Source of the DNA: Mesorhizobium sp. L-8-3
Lineage (GTDB): Bacteria; Pseudomonadota; Alphaproteobacteria; Rhizobiales; Rhizobiaceae
Reading direction: 5' to 3'
Assembly: GCF_016756615.1 (NCBI RefSeq)
Contig: NZ_AP023262.1
Location: 5,023,501-5,087,500 of the forward strand
DNA length: 64,000 bases
In this document: positions 17,620-27,403 of the stretch, piece after piece
How positions within the stretch are numbered: position 1 is the stretch's first letter
Layout: every line of letters begins with the position of its first letter
Notes under the pieces: model-generated
Seen by the model: the letters and a program-made list of their open reading frames with translations, nothing else
What the model was told of the DNA's origin: nothing
The model's database searches: none
Translations under genes and position numbers: made by a program

Positions 17620-18909
17620 TCAGCGCTTGGCGATCGGAACGTAGTCGCGCTCCGTCGCGCCGGTGTAGAGCTGGCGCGGACGACCGATCTTCTGGTGCGG
17701 ATCCTCGATCATCTCCTTCCACTGCGCGATCCAGCCGACGGTGCGTGCCAGCGCGAACAGCACGGTGAACATGGTGGTCGGGAAGCCGAGCGCCTTCAGC
17801 GTGATGCCGGAATAGAAGTCGATGTTGGGGTAGAGCTTCTTTTCGATGAAATAGTGGTCGGTCAGAGCGATCTTCTCCAGCTCCATTGCCACGTCGAGCA
17901 TCGGGTCGTCCTTGATGCCGAGTTCGCCCAGCACCTCATGCGTGGTCTTCTGCATGATCTTGGCGCGTGGGTCGTAGTTCTTGTAGACGCGGTGGCCGAA
18001 GCCCATCAGGCGGAACGGATCGTTCTTGTCCTTGGCCCGGGCGATAAATTCCGGGATACGATCGACGGTGCCGATCTCGCTCAGCATGTTGAGCGCCGCC
18101 TCGTTGGCGCCGCCATGCGCGGGTCCCCACAGGCATGCGATGCCGGCCGCGATGCAGGCGAACGGATTGGCGCCGGAGGAGCCGGCGAGACGCACGGTCG
18201 AGGTCGACGCGTTCTGCTCGTGATCGGCATGGAGGATGAAGATGCGGTCCATGGCCCGCGCCAGGACCGGGTTCACCTTGTATTCCTCGCAAGGCACGGC
18301 GAAGCACATATGCAGGAAGTTCGCCGCGAAGTTCAGCTCGTTCTTCGGATAGATGAAGGGCTGGCCGACATGGTATTTGTAGGCCATTGCCGCGATCGTC
18401 GGCATCTTGGCGATCAGGCGGATCGAGGCGACCATGCGCTGATGCGGATCCGAGATGTCGGTCGAGTCGTGATAGAAGGCCGAGAGGGCGCCGACCACGC
18501 CGCACATCACCGCCATCGGGTGGGCGTCGCGGCGGAAGCCCGTGAAGAAGCGCGACATCTGCTCATGCACCATTGTGTGGCGCGTGACGCGGTAGTCGAA
18601 GTCGTCCTTCTGCGCCTTCGTCGGCAGCTCTCCGTAGAGGAGCAGATAGCAGACTTCGAGGAAATCACCGTGCTCGGCGAGCTGGTCGATCGGGTAGCCG
18701 CGGTGCAGCAGGATGCCCTCGTCGCCGTCGATGAAGGTTATCTGGGACTCGCAGCTCGCGGTCGAGGTGAAGCCCGGATCGTAGGTGAAGGTACCGGTCT
18801 GGCCGTACAATGAGCCGATATCGATCACGTCGGGCCCAACCGAGCCACTTCGCACCTTGAGCTCCAGAGTTTTGCCGCCAAACTCGAGCTTGGCCATCGA
18901 ATCGCTCAT
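17620..18909 (-). CDS. gltA: Citrate synthase
   Basis: This 429-residue type II (hexameric class) citrate synthase makes citrate from acetyl-CoA and oxaloacetate. Key features are GFTSTASCESQITFIDG near residue 46, the substrate His in LHADHEQNAST near 230, the signature GFGHRVYKNYDPRAK near 305, and the catalytic Asp region near PNIDFYSG. The start MSDSMAKLEFGG follows AGGAG by 6 bases; an upstream extension of 16 codons is not conserved. It has its own promoter region in the 179-bp gap before gltX. Confidence 0.97.
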   Translation of the reverse strand: MSDSMAKLEFGGKTLELKVRSGSVGPDVIDIGSLYGQTGTFTYDPGFTSTASCESQITFIDGDEGILLHRGYPIDQLAEHGDFLEVCYLLLYGELPTKAQKDDFDYRVTRHTMVHEQMSRFFTGFRRDAHPMAVMCGVVGALSAFYHDSTDISDPHQRMVASIRLIAKMPTIAAMAYKYHVGQPFIYPKNELNFAANFLHMCFAVPCEEYKVNPVLARAMDRIFILHADHEQNASTSTVRLAGSSGANPFACIAAGIACLWGPAHGGANEAALNMLSEIGTVDRIPEFIARAKDKNDPFRLMGFGHRVYKNYDPRAKIMQKTTHEVLGELGIKDDPMLDVAMELEKIALTDHYFIEKKLYPNIDFYSGITLKALGFPTTMFTVLFALARTVGWIAQWKEMIEDPHQKIGRPRQLYTGATERDYVPIAKR

Positions 18910-19088
18910 TGCAAACTCCTTTTGCTTCAAATCGCCCGGACGGGCCCGTACTTGCATGGCATCGGGTTGAAAAAGCCGTAAAGCGCGCTTTTGCTATCGC
19001 ATTTTGGATGGCGTGCCAAGTTCGCCCGGAACGTAATGTTGCACCGCAACAGACCGGATTCAACGGAGGAATCCGGCGCTGTCGGCAT

Positions 19089-20513
19089 TCAATCGATTTG
19101 GTCTCCGATGCGTGCGAGACTTTCCTCCCGGCCGAGCACGGCCAGCACGTCGAACACGCCGGGTGACGTGCTTCTGCCGGTCAATGCAGCCCGCAAGGGT
19201 TGCGCGACGGCGCCCAGCTTGTGACCCTGAGCGGTCGCGAAATCGCGGATCGCGGCCTCCGTCGTCGCGGCCGTCCACTCGGCGCCGACTGCCTCCAGCG
19301 ATGCCTTTGCGCCGGCCAGGATCTGCTTTGCCGGGCCGGCCGCCAAGGCGGCCGCCTTCTCGTCGAGTTGCAGCGGCCTCCCGGCAAAGAGATAGCCGGC
19401 GCTGTCGGCGAGTTCGACCAGCGTCTTGGCGCGCTCCTTCAGGCCGGGAAGGGCGGCGAGCAACTGCTTCTTCTTCGTCTCGTCCAGCTTGGCGAGGATG
19501 GCCGGTCCGTTCTCCAGATAGGGAAGCGTGGCGACAAAAATGTCGAGCAACTCCTGATCCGGCGTTTGACGCATATAGACGCCGTTCAATGCCTCCAGCT
19601 TCTGGAAGTCGAAGCGCGCCGCCCCCTTGTTGACGTCCTCGATCTCGAACCATCGAATCATGTCGTCGAGGCTCATGATCTCGTCGTCGCCGTGGCTCCA
19701 GCCGAGGCGGACCAGATAGTTGCGCAGCGCAGCCGGCAGATAGCCCATGGCGCGGTAGGCGTCGACGCCGAGCGCGCCGTGCCTCTTGGAGAGTTTCGCG
19801 CCGTCCGATCCGTGGATCAGCGGTATATGCGCCATGACGGGCACCTCCCAACCCATGGCATCATAGATCACCGTCTGGCGCGCGGCATTGGTGAGGTGGT
19901 CGTCGCCGCGGATGATGTGCGTGACGCCCATGTCGTGATCGTCGACCACGACGGCGTGCATATAGGTCGGCGTGCCGTCCGAGCGCAGGATGATGAAATC
20001 GTCCAGGTCCTTGTTGGGGAAACGCACGTCGCCCTGCACGCGGTCGTACACCACCGTCTCGCCCTCGGTCGGCGCCTTGATGCGGATCGCGGGTTTTACC
20101 CCAACTGGCGCCTCTGACGGATCCTTGTCGCGCCAGCGGCCGTCATAGCGAGGCGGTCGGCCCTCGGCACGCGCCTTCTCGCGCATCTCCTCGAGTTCAG
20201 CCGGAGTCGCGTAGCAATAATATGCGTTGCCGCGGCGCACCAGTTCCTCGGCCACCTCGCGGTGGCGCGCGACGCGGCCGAACTGGGAGATCGGTTCGCC
20301 ATCCCAATGCAGGCCGAGCCAGGTCAGGCCGTCGAGGATCGCCGCGGTCGCGGCGTCGGTCGAGCGCTCCCTGTCCGTGTCCTCGATGCGCAGCAGCATC
20401 GTGCCGCCCGTGTGGCGGGCGTAGAGCCAGTTGAAGAGCGCAGTGCGGCCGCCGCCGATATGCAGGTAGCCGGTCGGCGAAGGAGCAAAGCGCGTGACGA
20501 CGGGTTTGGACAT
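19089..20513 (-). CDS. gltX: Glutamate--tRNA ligase
   Basis: This 474-residue class I synthetase has the HIGH-type motif LHIGGGRTALFN near residue 17 and the KMSKS-type motif DGAKLSKRHGA near 245. The central zinc-like region holds YYCYATPAELEEMR. The C-terminal helical anticodon domain continues to the end. The start MSKPVVTRFAPSPTG is the conserved N terminus; 21 codons upstream in frame are not. It is divergent from comEC, with 115 bp between the starts. Confidence 0.96.
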   Translation of the reverse strand: MSKPVVTRFAPSPTGYLHIGGGRTALFNWLYARHTGGTMLLRIEDTDRERSTDAATAAILDGLTWLGLHWDGEPISQFGRVARHREVAEELVRRGNAYYCYATPAELEEMREKARAEGRPPRYDGRWRDKDPSEAPVGVKPAIRIKAPTEGETVVYDRVQGDVRFPNKDLDDFIILRSDGTPTYMHAVVVDDHDMGVTHIIRGDDHLTNAARQTVIYDAMGWEVPVMAHIPLIHGSDGAKLSKRHGALGVDAYRAMGYLPAALRNYLVRLGWSHGDDEIMSLDDMIRWFEIEDVNKGAARFDFQKLEALNGVYMRQTPDQELLDIFVATLPYLENGPAILAKLDETKKKQLLAALPGLKERAKTLVELADSAGYLFAGRPLQLDEKAAALAAGPAKQILAGAKASLEAVGAEWTAATTEAAIRDFATAQGHKLGAVAQPLRAALTGRSTSPGVFDVLAVLGREESLARIGDQID

Positions 20514-20628
20514 GACATTCGTTTCCGGGGTTTGCGCGGCCCGGTCGGGCGGGAGGCGGCGGCCTGCGCGTGGCATTCGATCGAAGGCTCATGTAGCATA
20601 GGCGGTCGAGCGTGCAAGGGGCGCCCGT

Positions 20629-23103
20629 ATGAGTGAGGGCAGGGCGGGGGAGATCGCAGGCGAAACGTCGCTTTTCGCGATGCGGCCGGCTGCCCGCGAT
20701 CATCCCGGCGGCGCTCCAGCCGATCCAGTCGAAGAGAACGATCGTGGCGGCATATCCGCTCGACCGCCAGGTGCCATCCGCCGCCGCCTCCCGTCGGGTT
20801 TGCGCCTGCCCGAACTCGGAACCGCGATCGGTGAGGCCCTCGTCACCGAATGGGAGCGCGGCACCGCCTTCCTCTTCATCCCGGTATTCCTGGCGGCGGG
20901 GGCCATCGCCTATTATTCTATCGAGACGGAGCCGGGCCTTTCCTCTCTGGCGGGAGGCGTCGCGATTCTCTGTGCCGCGAGCCTGCTTGCCAGGACACGT
21001 CCGCTGCTGCAACTGGCCGTGGCGGCGCTGCTGCTCATCCTTCTCGGCATGCTCTTTGGCTCGGTCGAGACCCGCCGGGCGGGAACGAGGGTGCTCGGCA
21101 GCGAGATATCGACGGTGTTGACGGGCCGTGTCGCCGCGATCGAACACCAGGCGAACGGTCGTGTCCGGCTGACGCTCGACGTGCTCGATACGGCTCGCCC
21201 GAAGCTTCGCTATGCCCCCGAGCGCGTACGCGTCTCCGCCAGGGCCGTCCCGGCCGATCTCGTCGCCGGATCGGTGGTGACCGGCGTCGCCCGGTTGTTC
21301 CCGCCGTCCGGGCCTCTCCGTCCCGGCAGCTACGATTTCTCCTTCGAGAGTTTCTTCGACGGCATTGGCGCCAATGGCTTCTTCCTGAAGGACCCCGAGG
21401 TGACGACATCAGTCTCGGCGCCGGTGCCGCTCGAAGCCCGCTTTCATGCCGTGGTCGAGAACGCCCGTACCGCACTTGCCCAACGCATCCGCGGCCGGAT
21501 AGGCGGGCCCGAAGGCGAGATCGCGGCGGCGCTGATCGCCGGCACGCGCGCCGGTATCCCGGAGGAGGTGAACGAGGCTCTGCGCCGCACCGGCCTGGCG
21601 CATGTTCTGTCGATCTCCGGGCTGCATATGGCCTTGGTGGCAGTTACGATCATGACCGCCCTGCGCCTCGGCTTTGCGCTCTTCCCTGGCTTCGCCTCAC
21701 GCAGGCCGGTCAAGAAATATGCGGCTGTCGTCGCGCTTGCCGCGACTGCCGTCTATCTCTTCATCTCGGGGTCGGCGGTCGCCGCCGAGCGCAGCTTCAT
21801 CATGCTGGCCGTGATGCTCCTTGCCGTCATGGTCGATCGCGCGGCTCTCACCATGCGCAACCTTGCGATCGCGGCGATTGCAGTGATCGCGCTCTCACCC
21901 CATGAGGTCGTGGGGCCAAGCTTCCAGATGTCCTTTGCTGCGACCGCCGCGCTGATTGGCGCCTATGGCTGGTGGGCGGAGCGGCGGGCAAGCCGTCCCG
22001 CCACGGCACCGCCGGCGGATGCTTCGATCGTGATGCGCCTCGCAAGGGGCGTGACGCGCAATCTCGCCGGCCTCGTCATGGTGTCGATGATCGCCGGGCT
22101 CGCGACCAGTGTCTACGGCGTCTACCATTTCCAGCGGGTTTCTCCGCTCAGCATCGTTGCCAACCTGGCCGCGATGCCGATCGTGTCTGTCATCGTGATG
22201 CCGTGCGCGGTGGTGGCGATGGCGGCCATGCCTTTCGGCCTCGACGGGATATTCCTCGACACGATGGGCCGGGGGCTGGCGGTCATGGTCTCGGTCGCCG
22301 ATTGGTTCTCCGACCGCTCGCCCCTGGACGCCGTCGGAACCGTCCCGGTCGCAGCGGTGGTGTCGATCACGGCAGCACTCGTCATTGCGACGCTCGCCTC
22401 CACCTGGCTGCGCGCACTGTCGCTGCCGTTCGTGGTCGCCGGCCTCGCCCTGGTCGCAACGCGCTCTTCGCCCGACGTGCTCGTCTCCGAGGATGCGCGC
22501 CTGGTCGGGATGCCGCTCCAGGATGGCCGGCTCGCCGTCAACCGCTCCCGTCCGAACGGCTTTACGGTAGAGGATTGGCAACGCGCTACAGGAACGGCGG
22601 CCTTGGCGAAGCCCAGCCGGACGGGATCGGGCGCCGCCGCACCGGAAGGGGCGAAAGCCGGACGGACCCAAGAGGGTGCGTCCGGCCCGGTCGGCGTGTC
22701 TCCTGCAAGGTTGCTGCGGCACGGCGACCTGCCGGTGACCGTCGGCTTTCTCTGCGGCGGGGGCCTGTGCCTTGGGCGACAGGCGCCCGACGTCTTCGTG
22801 GCTCATGCTGAGACGGCCGAGGCGGCTCTGGCTGCCTGCGGCTTCGCCGCACTCATCGTGATCGACGATGCGACCGCTGAGAACCCGTGCCCGCACGACA
22901 GCTCGCTCGTGATCACGAAGCGGCATCTGGCGCGCCAGGGAACCGCACAAATATCGCTGTCCGGCGAGAGGCCGATCGTCAGATTCACCTTGGCGGAGCC
23001 CTATCGGCCATGGCACGCGCATCGGCAATTCTCGCGGGAGGCGCGCGGACTGCCGCCGTTCCGGCCGAAGGCGCGGAAGTCTGCGGTCACGATGCCGGAC
23101 TAG
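20629..23103 (+). CDS. comEC: ComEC/Rec2-type DNA uptake channel
   Basis: This 824-residue inner-membrane protein has the DUF4131 N-terminal region followed by the Competence domain, marked by LAHVLSISGLHMALVAV near residue 325 and the SGSAVAAERSFIMLAVML helix. About 10-12 membrane helices are seen. In competent bacteria ComEC carries single-stranded DNA into the cytosol. The C-terminal 200 residues hold no HxHxDH motif, so the beta-lactamase-like domain of some ComEC proteins is absent or degenerate. Other competence genes are not in the window, so natural transformation is unproven. Its last 17 bp overlap the convergent epimerase gene. Confidence 0.9.
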   Translation: MSEGRAGEIAGETSLFAMRPAARDHPGGAPADPVEENDRGGISARPPGAIRRRLPSGLRLPELGTAIGEALVTEWERGTAFLFIPVFLAAGAIAYYSIETEPGLSSLAGGVAILCAASLLARTRPLLQLAVAALLLILLGMLFGSVETRRAGTRVLGSEISTVLTGRVAAIEHQANGRVRLTLDVLDTARPKLRYAPERVRVSARAVPADLVAGSVVTGVARLFPPSGPLRPGSYDFSFESFFDGIGANGFFLKDPEVTTSVSAPVPLEARFHAVVENARTALAQRIRGRIGGPEGEIAAALIAGTRAGIPEEVNEALRRTGLAHVLSISGLHMALVAVTIMTALRLGFALFPGFASRRPVKKYAAVVALAATAVYLFISGSAVAAERSFIMLAVMLLAVMVDRAALTMRNLAIAAIAVIALSPHEVVGPSFQMSFAATAALIGAYGWWAERRASRPATAPPADASIVMRLARGVTRNLAGLVMVSMIAGLATSVYGVYHFQRVSPLSIVANLAAMPIVSVIVMPCAVVAMAAMPFGLDGIFLDTMGRGLAVMVSVADWFSDRSPLDAVGTVPVAAVVSITAALVIATLASTWLRALSLPFVVAGLALVATRSSPDVLVSEDARLVGMPLQDGRLAVNRSRPNGFTVEDWQRATGTAALAKPSRTGSGAAAPEGAKAGRTQEGASGPVGVSPARLLRHGDLPVTVGFLCGGGLCLGRQAPDVFVAHAETAEAALAACGFAALIVIDDATAENPCPHDSSLVITKRHLARQGTAQISLSGERPIVRFTLAEPYRPWHAHRQFSREARGLPPFRPKARKSAVTMPD

Positions 23104-23959
23104 GCAATGGCGAAGGATCGCAGTCGCCTGCAAGGACGGCCAGACCGTCGTATCGCGGTTGGAAGCCCAATCCCCTGCGAGCCTTCTCCGTGGCATAGAT
23201 ACGATCGATCCGTGCCGGCAGACGATACCCCGCCCGCCGGAAGGCGTGGGCGAAATCCGGCGCGCGGGCTTCGATGACGCCGCGCGCGTCGTTCCACAAG
23301 GCTTCGGCATCGTCGGGCAGGAACGGCGACGAGGAGGAGATCACATAGACTTCGCCGCGCGGGCCTTTGCGCCGCAGCGCAGCGAGATGGGCATCGACCA
23401 CGTCACGCCGGTCGATGCCGCGATACAAGCGCCAGAGCGCCATGTCTGGCGAGGGTTCGGAAAAGCAGCGGCCCATGCGCAGGATGGTCGCCCGGATTCC
23501 GGACGCCGCGGCCAGCACATGCTCCTCGGCCGCGCGCTTCGTCACATCGTAGATGTCGCGCGGTTCCGGCGTGACGCTTTCATCGATCCAGGCTGCGCGT
23601 CCCTCGGCAACCAATGCATGTCCGTAGACGGATGTGGAACTGGTAAAGACGAAGTGGCTGGCGCCGTGGGCGACCGCCAGATCGACGAGGCGCGCCGTGC
23701 CCTCCGCATTGACCTTCCAGAACCGTGCCTCGTCGATCGAGCCGACATGAGGCGCATGCAGCGCCGCAGTGTGAACCACCGCCTCCACATTCTCAAAGGC
23801 GCGCGAAAGCTCGTCGCTGCGACAGGCAACATCCGCCAGCACATCGACCTGGGCGCCCGGCCTGATATCGACGCCGACGACTTCCGCCGTTCTGCGCAAC
23901 GCGGCCGCGATCGCGGAACCGACCAGACCCGCCGTGCCGGTGACAACGATCCGTCCCAC
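23087..23959 (-). CDS. NAD-dependent epimerase/dehydratase family protein
   Basis: This 290-residue extended short-chain dehydrogenase has the nucleotide-binding GTAGLVGSA at residues 8-16, HTAALHAPHVG near 63, FTSSTSVYGHA near 105, and the YDVTK catalytic motif near 138. The family acts on nucleotide sugars or related metabolites; the substrate is not readable here. It converges on comEC with a 17-bp overlap and lies upstream of lexA's end on the same strand, but it reads away from lexA, so joint control is doubtful. Confidence 0.88.
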   Translation of the reverse strand: MGRIVVTGTAGLVGSAIAAALRRTAEVVGVDIRPGAQVDVLADVACRSDELSRAFENVEAVVHTAALHAPHVGSIDEARFWKVNAEGTARLVDLAVAHGASHFVFTSSTSVYGHALVAEGRAAWIDESVTPEPRDIYDVTKRAAEEHVLAAASGIRATILRMGRCFSEPSPDMALWRLYRGIDRRDVVDAHLAALRRKGPRGEVYVISSSSPFLPDDAEALWNDARGVIEARAPDFAHAFRRAGYRLPARIDRIYATEKARRGLGFQPRYDGLAVLAGDCDPSPLPSPAS

Positions 23960-23984
23960 ACGAATGCCGGATGCGCCGTCGGTA

Positions 23985-24704
23985 TCAGTATCTGCGGATC
24001 AGGCCGACCAGTCTTCCCTGCACCTTCACCCTGTCGGGTCCGAAGATTCGTGTCTCGTAGGCGGGATTGGCCGCTTCGAGCGCGATCGACGCGCCCCTGC
24101 GGCGGAAGCGCTTCAACGTCGCCTCTTCGTCGTCGACCAGCGCCACGACGATCTCTCCGGGGCTGGCCGTGCTGGCATTGCGGATGATGACCGTGTCTCC
24201 GTCGAAGATACCGGCTTCGATCATGGAGTCCCCCTTGACCTCGAGCGCATAGTGCTCGCCGCCGGCGATCATCTCCGGTGGAACGGAGATCGAGTGGGTC
24301 TTGTGCTGTATCGCCTCGATCGGCACGCCGGCCGCAATCCGGCCCATCACAGGTATGGCGACCGCCACAGTCGCTTCGTCGTCGTTGCCGGCGGCGGGAA
24401 GACGGGCAGGGGGCGCGGGTTTCTTGCCCAGGCTGCCTTCTATGACGCTCGGCGAGAACTTGCGCGCGCCGCCAAGCCCCGGCGCGATCGAATCGGGCAG
24501 TCGGATGACCTCGAGCGCCCGGGCCCTGTTCGGCAACCGGCGAATGAAGCCCCGCTCCTCGAGCGCGGTGATCAGCCGGTGAATTCCCGATTTGGAAGCG
24601 AGGTCGAGCGCCTCCTTCATTTCGTCGAACGACGGCGGGATGCCCGCTTCCTTGAGCCGTTCATGGATGAACAGAAGCAGTTCATGTTGCTTGCGCGTCA
24701 GCAT
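23985..24704 (-). CDS. lexA: LexA repressor
   Basis: This 239-residue SOS repressor starts MLTRKQHELLLFIHERL, with a winged helix containing PPSFDEMKEALDLASKSGIH. The self-cleavage site is Ala-Gly in GRIAAGVP near residue 127. The catalytic Ser is in KGDSMIEAGI and the Lys in EATLKRFRR. The start was moved 4 codons inside the longest frame to the conserved Met, which follows GAGG. A direct-repeat SOS box lies 52 bp upstream, so it is autoregulated. It is longer than E. coli LexA because of the linker, as usual in rhizobia. Confidence 0.97.
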   Translation of the reverse strand: MLTRKQHELLLFIHERLKEAGIPPSFDEMKEALDLASKSGIHRLITALEERGFIRRLPNRARALEVIRLPDSIAPGLGGARKFSPSVIEGSLGKKPAPPARLPAAGNDDEATVAVAIPVMGRIAAGVPIEAIQHKTHSISVPPEMIAGGEHYALEVKGDSMIEAGIFDGDTVIIRNASTASPGEIVVALVDDEEATLKRFRRRGASIALEAANPAYETRIFGPDRVKVQGRLVGLIRRY

Positions 24705-24755
24705 GCCGTTCCTCAAGGAATCAGATCATAAACAAAACCAGAACAAACACTATCT

Positions 24756-24770
24756 GTTCCAGTTGTGTTC
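24756..24770 (-). promoter_or_regulatory. SOS box (LexA operator) of lexA
   Basis: The plus strand reads GTTC, seven bases, GTTC; on the lexA strand this is GAAC-N7-GAAC. That is the direct-repeat operator known for LexA in alphaproteobacteria. It lies 52 bp upstream of the lexA ATG. A further GAAC at 24741 makes an inverted arrangement with the first GTTC. Confidence 0.85.
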
Positions 24771-25325
24771 CGCAACTGGCTAAATTCGGGTGAACTGCGA
24801 GCAGCGCCGGCGGCGGTCCCCGTCATTCGGCGCCCGGTTCGGTCCTATTGCAATCGATTACGCTGACGTTGTCGGCTGGCTCTCCATTCGACTCTAGCGC
24901 TGCTTGCCAAGCGGCCTCACCATCACAGCTGGGGCAAGTGTCAAGCGCACCGAAGGGGCGTAAACGATCCCGTAGCACAGGGCCGACGATACTGGATGGC
25001 TCGGTGCGCCGGTTAGACCGGAGGATAGACATGGGGTGGCGCAAGGATCGCAGGCTTTCTCGCTTTGCGGTGCTTCTGGCTTCCCTGTCGGGCATGCCGC
25101 CTTCCCGATCCAATCCCAAAGAGCGCGGCGGTCGACGCCGCCGACTACTCAAAGGATACCATCTTGTTACGCCCTTAATCGTCGCTGCGCCTGGTGCGAT
25201 GCGATAATCGCTGTGCCAGCCTTCATGTTTCAGGACGAGTTTCAGAGCTTCCGCAGATTACTGTGCATGGACATTTTCTTTCGGGGATGGAAGAAGGAAC
25301 TCGCTCAAGCGAGGGATCCGACGAG
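24771..25325. other. Spacer of 555 bp with no recognised gene
   Basis: The stretch between the lexA promoter and the FkbM gene shows only overlapping weak frames on both strands: a 119-codon plus frame from 24848, and a 109-codon minus frame ending at 24823 that contains CPSCDG. No family is recognised. It may be decayed DNA brought in with the methyltransferase gene. A 6-bp stem with a GTCGA loop lies at 25125-25141. Confidence 0.5.
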
Positions 25326-26165
25326 ATGAGCCTGTCAGAAGTTGCGATCGGTCCGGTCAGGCTGCACACATTGCCGCAGGACGCCGACTGGTACCGGCAG
25401 CGCCGGCAATTCGAAGAGATGGCGTCAGGTCTGTATCGGCTGCTCGCTCAGGAACATTTCCGAAACTTCATCGATGTCGGCGCAAACAGTGGCATGGTTT
25501 CCGTATTTGCTCGCCGCTCCGCTCCGGACCTTCGCATAGTCGCGATCGAAGCCGACCAACGACTAGTCGAGATCATCCCCGGCAACTTCGCCCTCAACGG
25601 GCTCAATGAGCCGGAACTGATCCATGCCATCGCGAGCGCGAAGACCGATGCCGGCGGCTCGTTTTCTCTCAACCCGAAATCCACCTTGGATAACCGCGTA
25701 GCGATGGACGGCTGGGCCAAGGTTTCGGTACCGCAGATTGCGTTGGATGATCTGTTCAAGGATCGGGGCATCGAGGGCAAGACCTTCCTCAAGGTAGACA
25801 CTCAAGGCCATGAAAAACATGTCTTGGAAGGTTTTGCGACCACCATGCGAAGCCGATCCGATTGGATCATCAAGATGGAATTCGCCCCGATGTGGCTGAA
25901 GTCCCAGGGGACGGACCCCGCAGAGCTTGCCCGTTCCCTGTCAGCCGACTATCTCGTGGCCGAGTATCCGGAACGCATTGCCTACAACTACCCTGCTGTG
26001 TCCACACTCCTTTCGCATACGATCTCTCCAGATCAAGCCGAACACTTTGTCTCCTATGTCGAATCCTTAGACCGAAATGGGCGGGGCTGGGTCGACTTGG
26101 TCGTGGCGCCCCGATCATGGCGACCGAAGGGCCTGCGAAGCGGACTGAAGGCACTGTTCGGCTGA
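25326..26165 (+). CDS. FkbM family methyltransferase
   Basis: This 279-residue SAM-dependent methyltransferase has motif I FIDVGANSGMVSVFA near residue 52, AIEADQRLVEIIPGNFALN near 78, and the FkbM segment TFLKVDTQGHEKHVLEGF near 155. Family members methylate hydroxyls of sugars or small molecules, often in polysaccharide or secondary-metabolite loci. No such locus surrounds it: it sits alone between lexA and moeA, which are neighbours in the order usual for related genomes. The start at 25326 has GAGGG upstream; ATG 25287 is possible. Confidence 0.85.
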   Translation: MSLSEVAIGPVRLHTLPQDADWYRQRRQFEEMASGLYRLLAQEHFRNFIDVGANSGMVSVFARRSAPDLRIVAIEADQRLVEIIPGNFALNGLNEPELIHAIASAKTDAGGSFSLNPKSTLDNRVAMDGWAKVSVPQIALDDLFKDRGIEGKTFLKVDTQGHEKHVLEGFATTMRSRSDWIIKMEFAPMWLKSQGTDPAELARSLSADYLVAEYPERIAYNYPAVSTLLSHTISPDQAEHFVSYVESLDRNGRGWVDLVVAPRSWRPKGLRSGLKALFG

Positions 26166-26191
26166 CATGGTGGCAATGCGAGTGTGGCCGC

Positions 26192-27403
26192 TCACCCTCT
26201 GAGATAAAGCACCCGGCAGGCGTCGCCCTTCGCCGCCGCCGGCGCGTGCGGCTCGCGAACGATGAGCGCGTTGGAAGCGGCGAGCGTTCGCAGCATCGAG
26301 GAATCCTGGACGGGGAACGGCGTTGCCACGGGCCGGCCGTCTTCGGCGGTGCTCATGCTGGCGCGCACATAATCCTGCCTGGTGTCGTTGGCGGCCATGG
26401 CGGCGCCGAGCACGGCCTCGCCGACGTCGGATCGGTGGGGCAGGCCGCCGAGCCGCGCCAGCAGTGGTTTCAGGAACAGGTGCGAGCAAACCAGGCTGGC
26501 GACCGGATTGCCGGGCAGGCCGATGAAGCGCGTCGGGCCGCGCCGGCCGAACATCAGCGGCTTGCCGGGGCGCATCGCGATCTTCCAGAAGTCGAGCGTC
26601 ATGCCTTCGCCGGTCAGCACGTCGTGCACGAGGTCATGTTCCCCGACTGACGCGCCGCCGAGGGTCACGACGACGTCGGCGCCGGCGTCGAGCGCCCGTC
26701 TGACCAAAGCGGCTATCGCTTCCTTGCGGTCGGGCGCGATGCCGAGATCGAGGGCCTCTGCGCCGGCCGACTTCGCCACCGCCGCTACGCCATAGGCATT
26801 GGACGCTATGATCTGGTCAGGCCCGGGCGTGCTTCCCGGGGGGAGCAGTTCGTCGCCGGTAGCGATGATTGCGACGAGCGGCCGCTTCACGACGGCGATC
26901 GCCGGATGGTTGGCGGAGGCGGCGAGCGAGAGTGCCGCGGGGTCGAGCACGCGGCCTGTATCGAGCAGCACGTCGCCCTCGGCGAAGTCGAGCCCCTTGC
27001 GGCGGATGTGTCGTCCGGCCGCCGCGGGCTCCAGCGCCTCGACGGTATCGTCGTCCAGCCTTCGCGCGTTCTCCTGGATCAGGATCGTGTCCGCGCCTTC
27101 GGGCACGGGGGCCCCGGTGAAGATGCGAACGGCTTCGCCGGCGCCGACCTTTCGGTCGAACAGCTTTCCAGCCGGCGCCTGGCCGATGACCCGCAGGCGA
27201 ACCGGCGCCGCCGCGATGTCGGCGGCGCGCAGCGCATAGCCGTCCATGGCTGAGGCAGGGAAGGGCGGCTGGGTGCGCAGCGCCCTCAACGGCGCGGCGA
27301 GCACCCGCCCCGCCGCCTCGTGCAACGGGATCGTCTCTGCCGGTCCGGCCTCCGCCCCATCCAGCAACCGTTCGAGCGCGTCGGCGACCGGAAGCAGCGT
27401 CAT
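26192..27403 (-). CDS. moeA: Molybdopterin molybdenumtransferase MoeA
   Basis: This 403-residue enzyme inserts molybdate into adenylylated molybdopterin. Conserved segments are PPFPASAMDGYALRAAD near residue 46, VRIFTGAPVPEGADTI near 91, ATGDELLPPG near 185, a TLGGASVGEHDLV block near 255, and GLPGNPVASLV near 305. It overlaps moaC by 4 bp and ends the ppiD-trpD-trpC-moaC-moeA run. Confidence 0.96.
   Translation of the reverse strand: MTLLPVADALERLLDGAEAGPAETIPLHEAAGRVLAAPLRALRTQPPFPASAMDGYALRAADIAAAPVRLRVIGQAPAGKLFDRKVGAGEAVRIFTGAPVPEGADTILIQENARRLDDDTVEALEPAAAGRHIRRKGLDFAEGDVLLDTGRVLDPAALSLAASANHPAIAVVKRPLVAIIATGDELLPPGSTPGPDQIIASNAYGVAAVAKSAGAEALDLGIAPDRKEAIAALVRRALDAGADVVVTLGGASVGEHDLVHDVLTGEGMTLDFWKIAMRPGKPLMFGRRGPTRFIGLPGNPVASLVCSHLFLKPLLARLGGLPHRSDVGEAVLGAAMAANDTRQDYVRASMSTAEDGRPVATPFPVQDSSMLRTLAASNALIVREPHAPAAAKGDACRVLYLRG

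Noticed and set aside
24823..25152. 109-codon minus frame with CPSCDG
   Set aside because: One Cys pair is not enough for a zinc protein call; the frame overlaps another equally weak plus frame.
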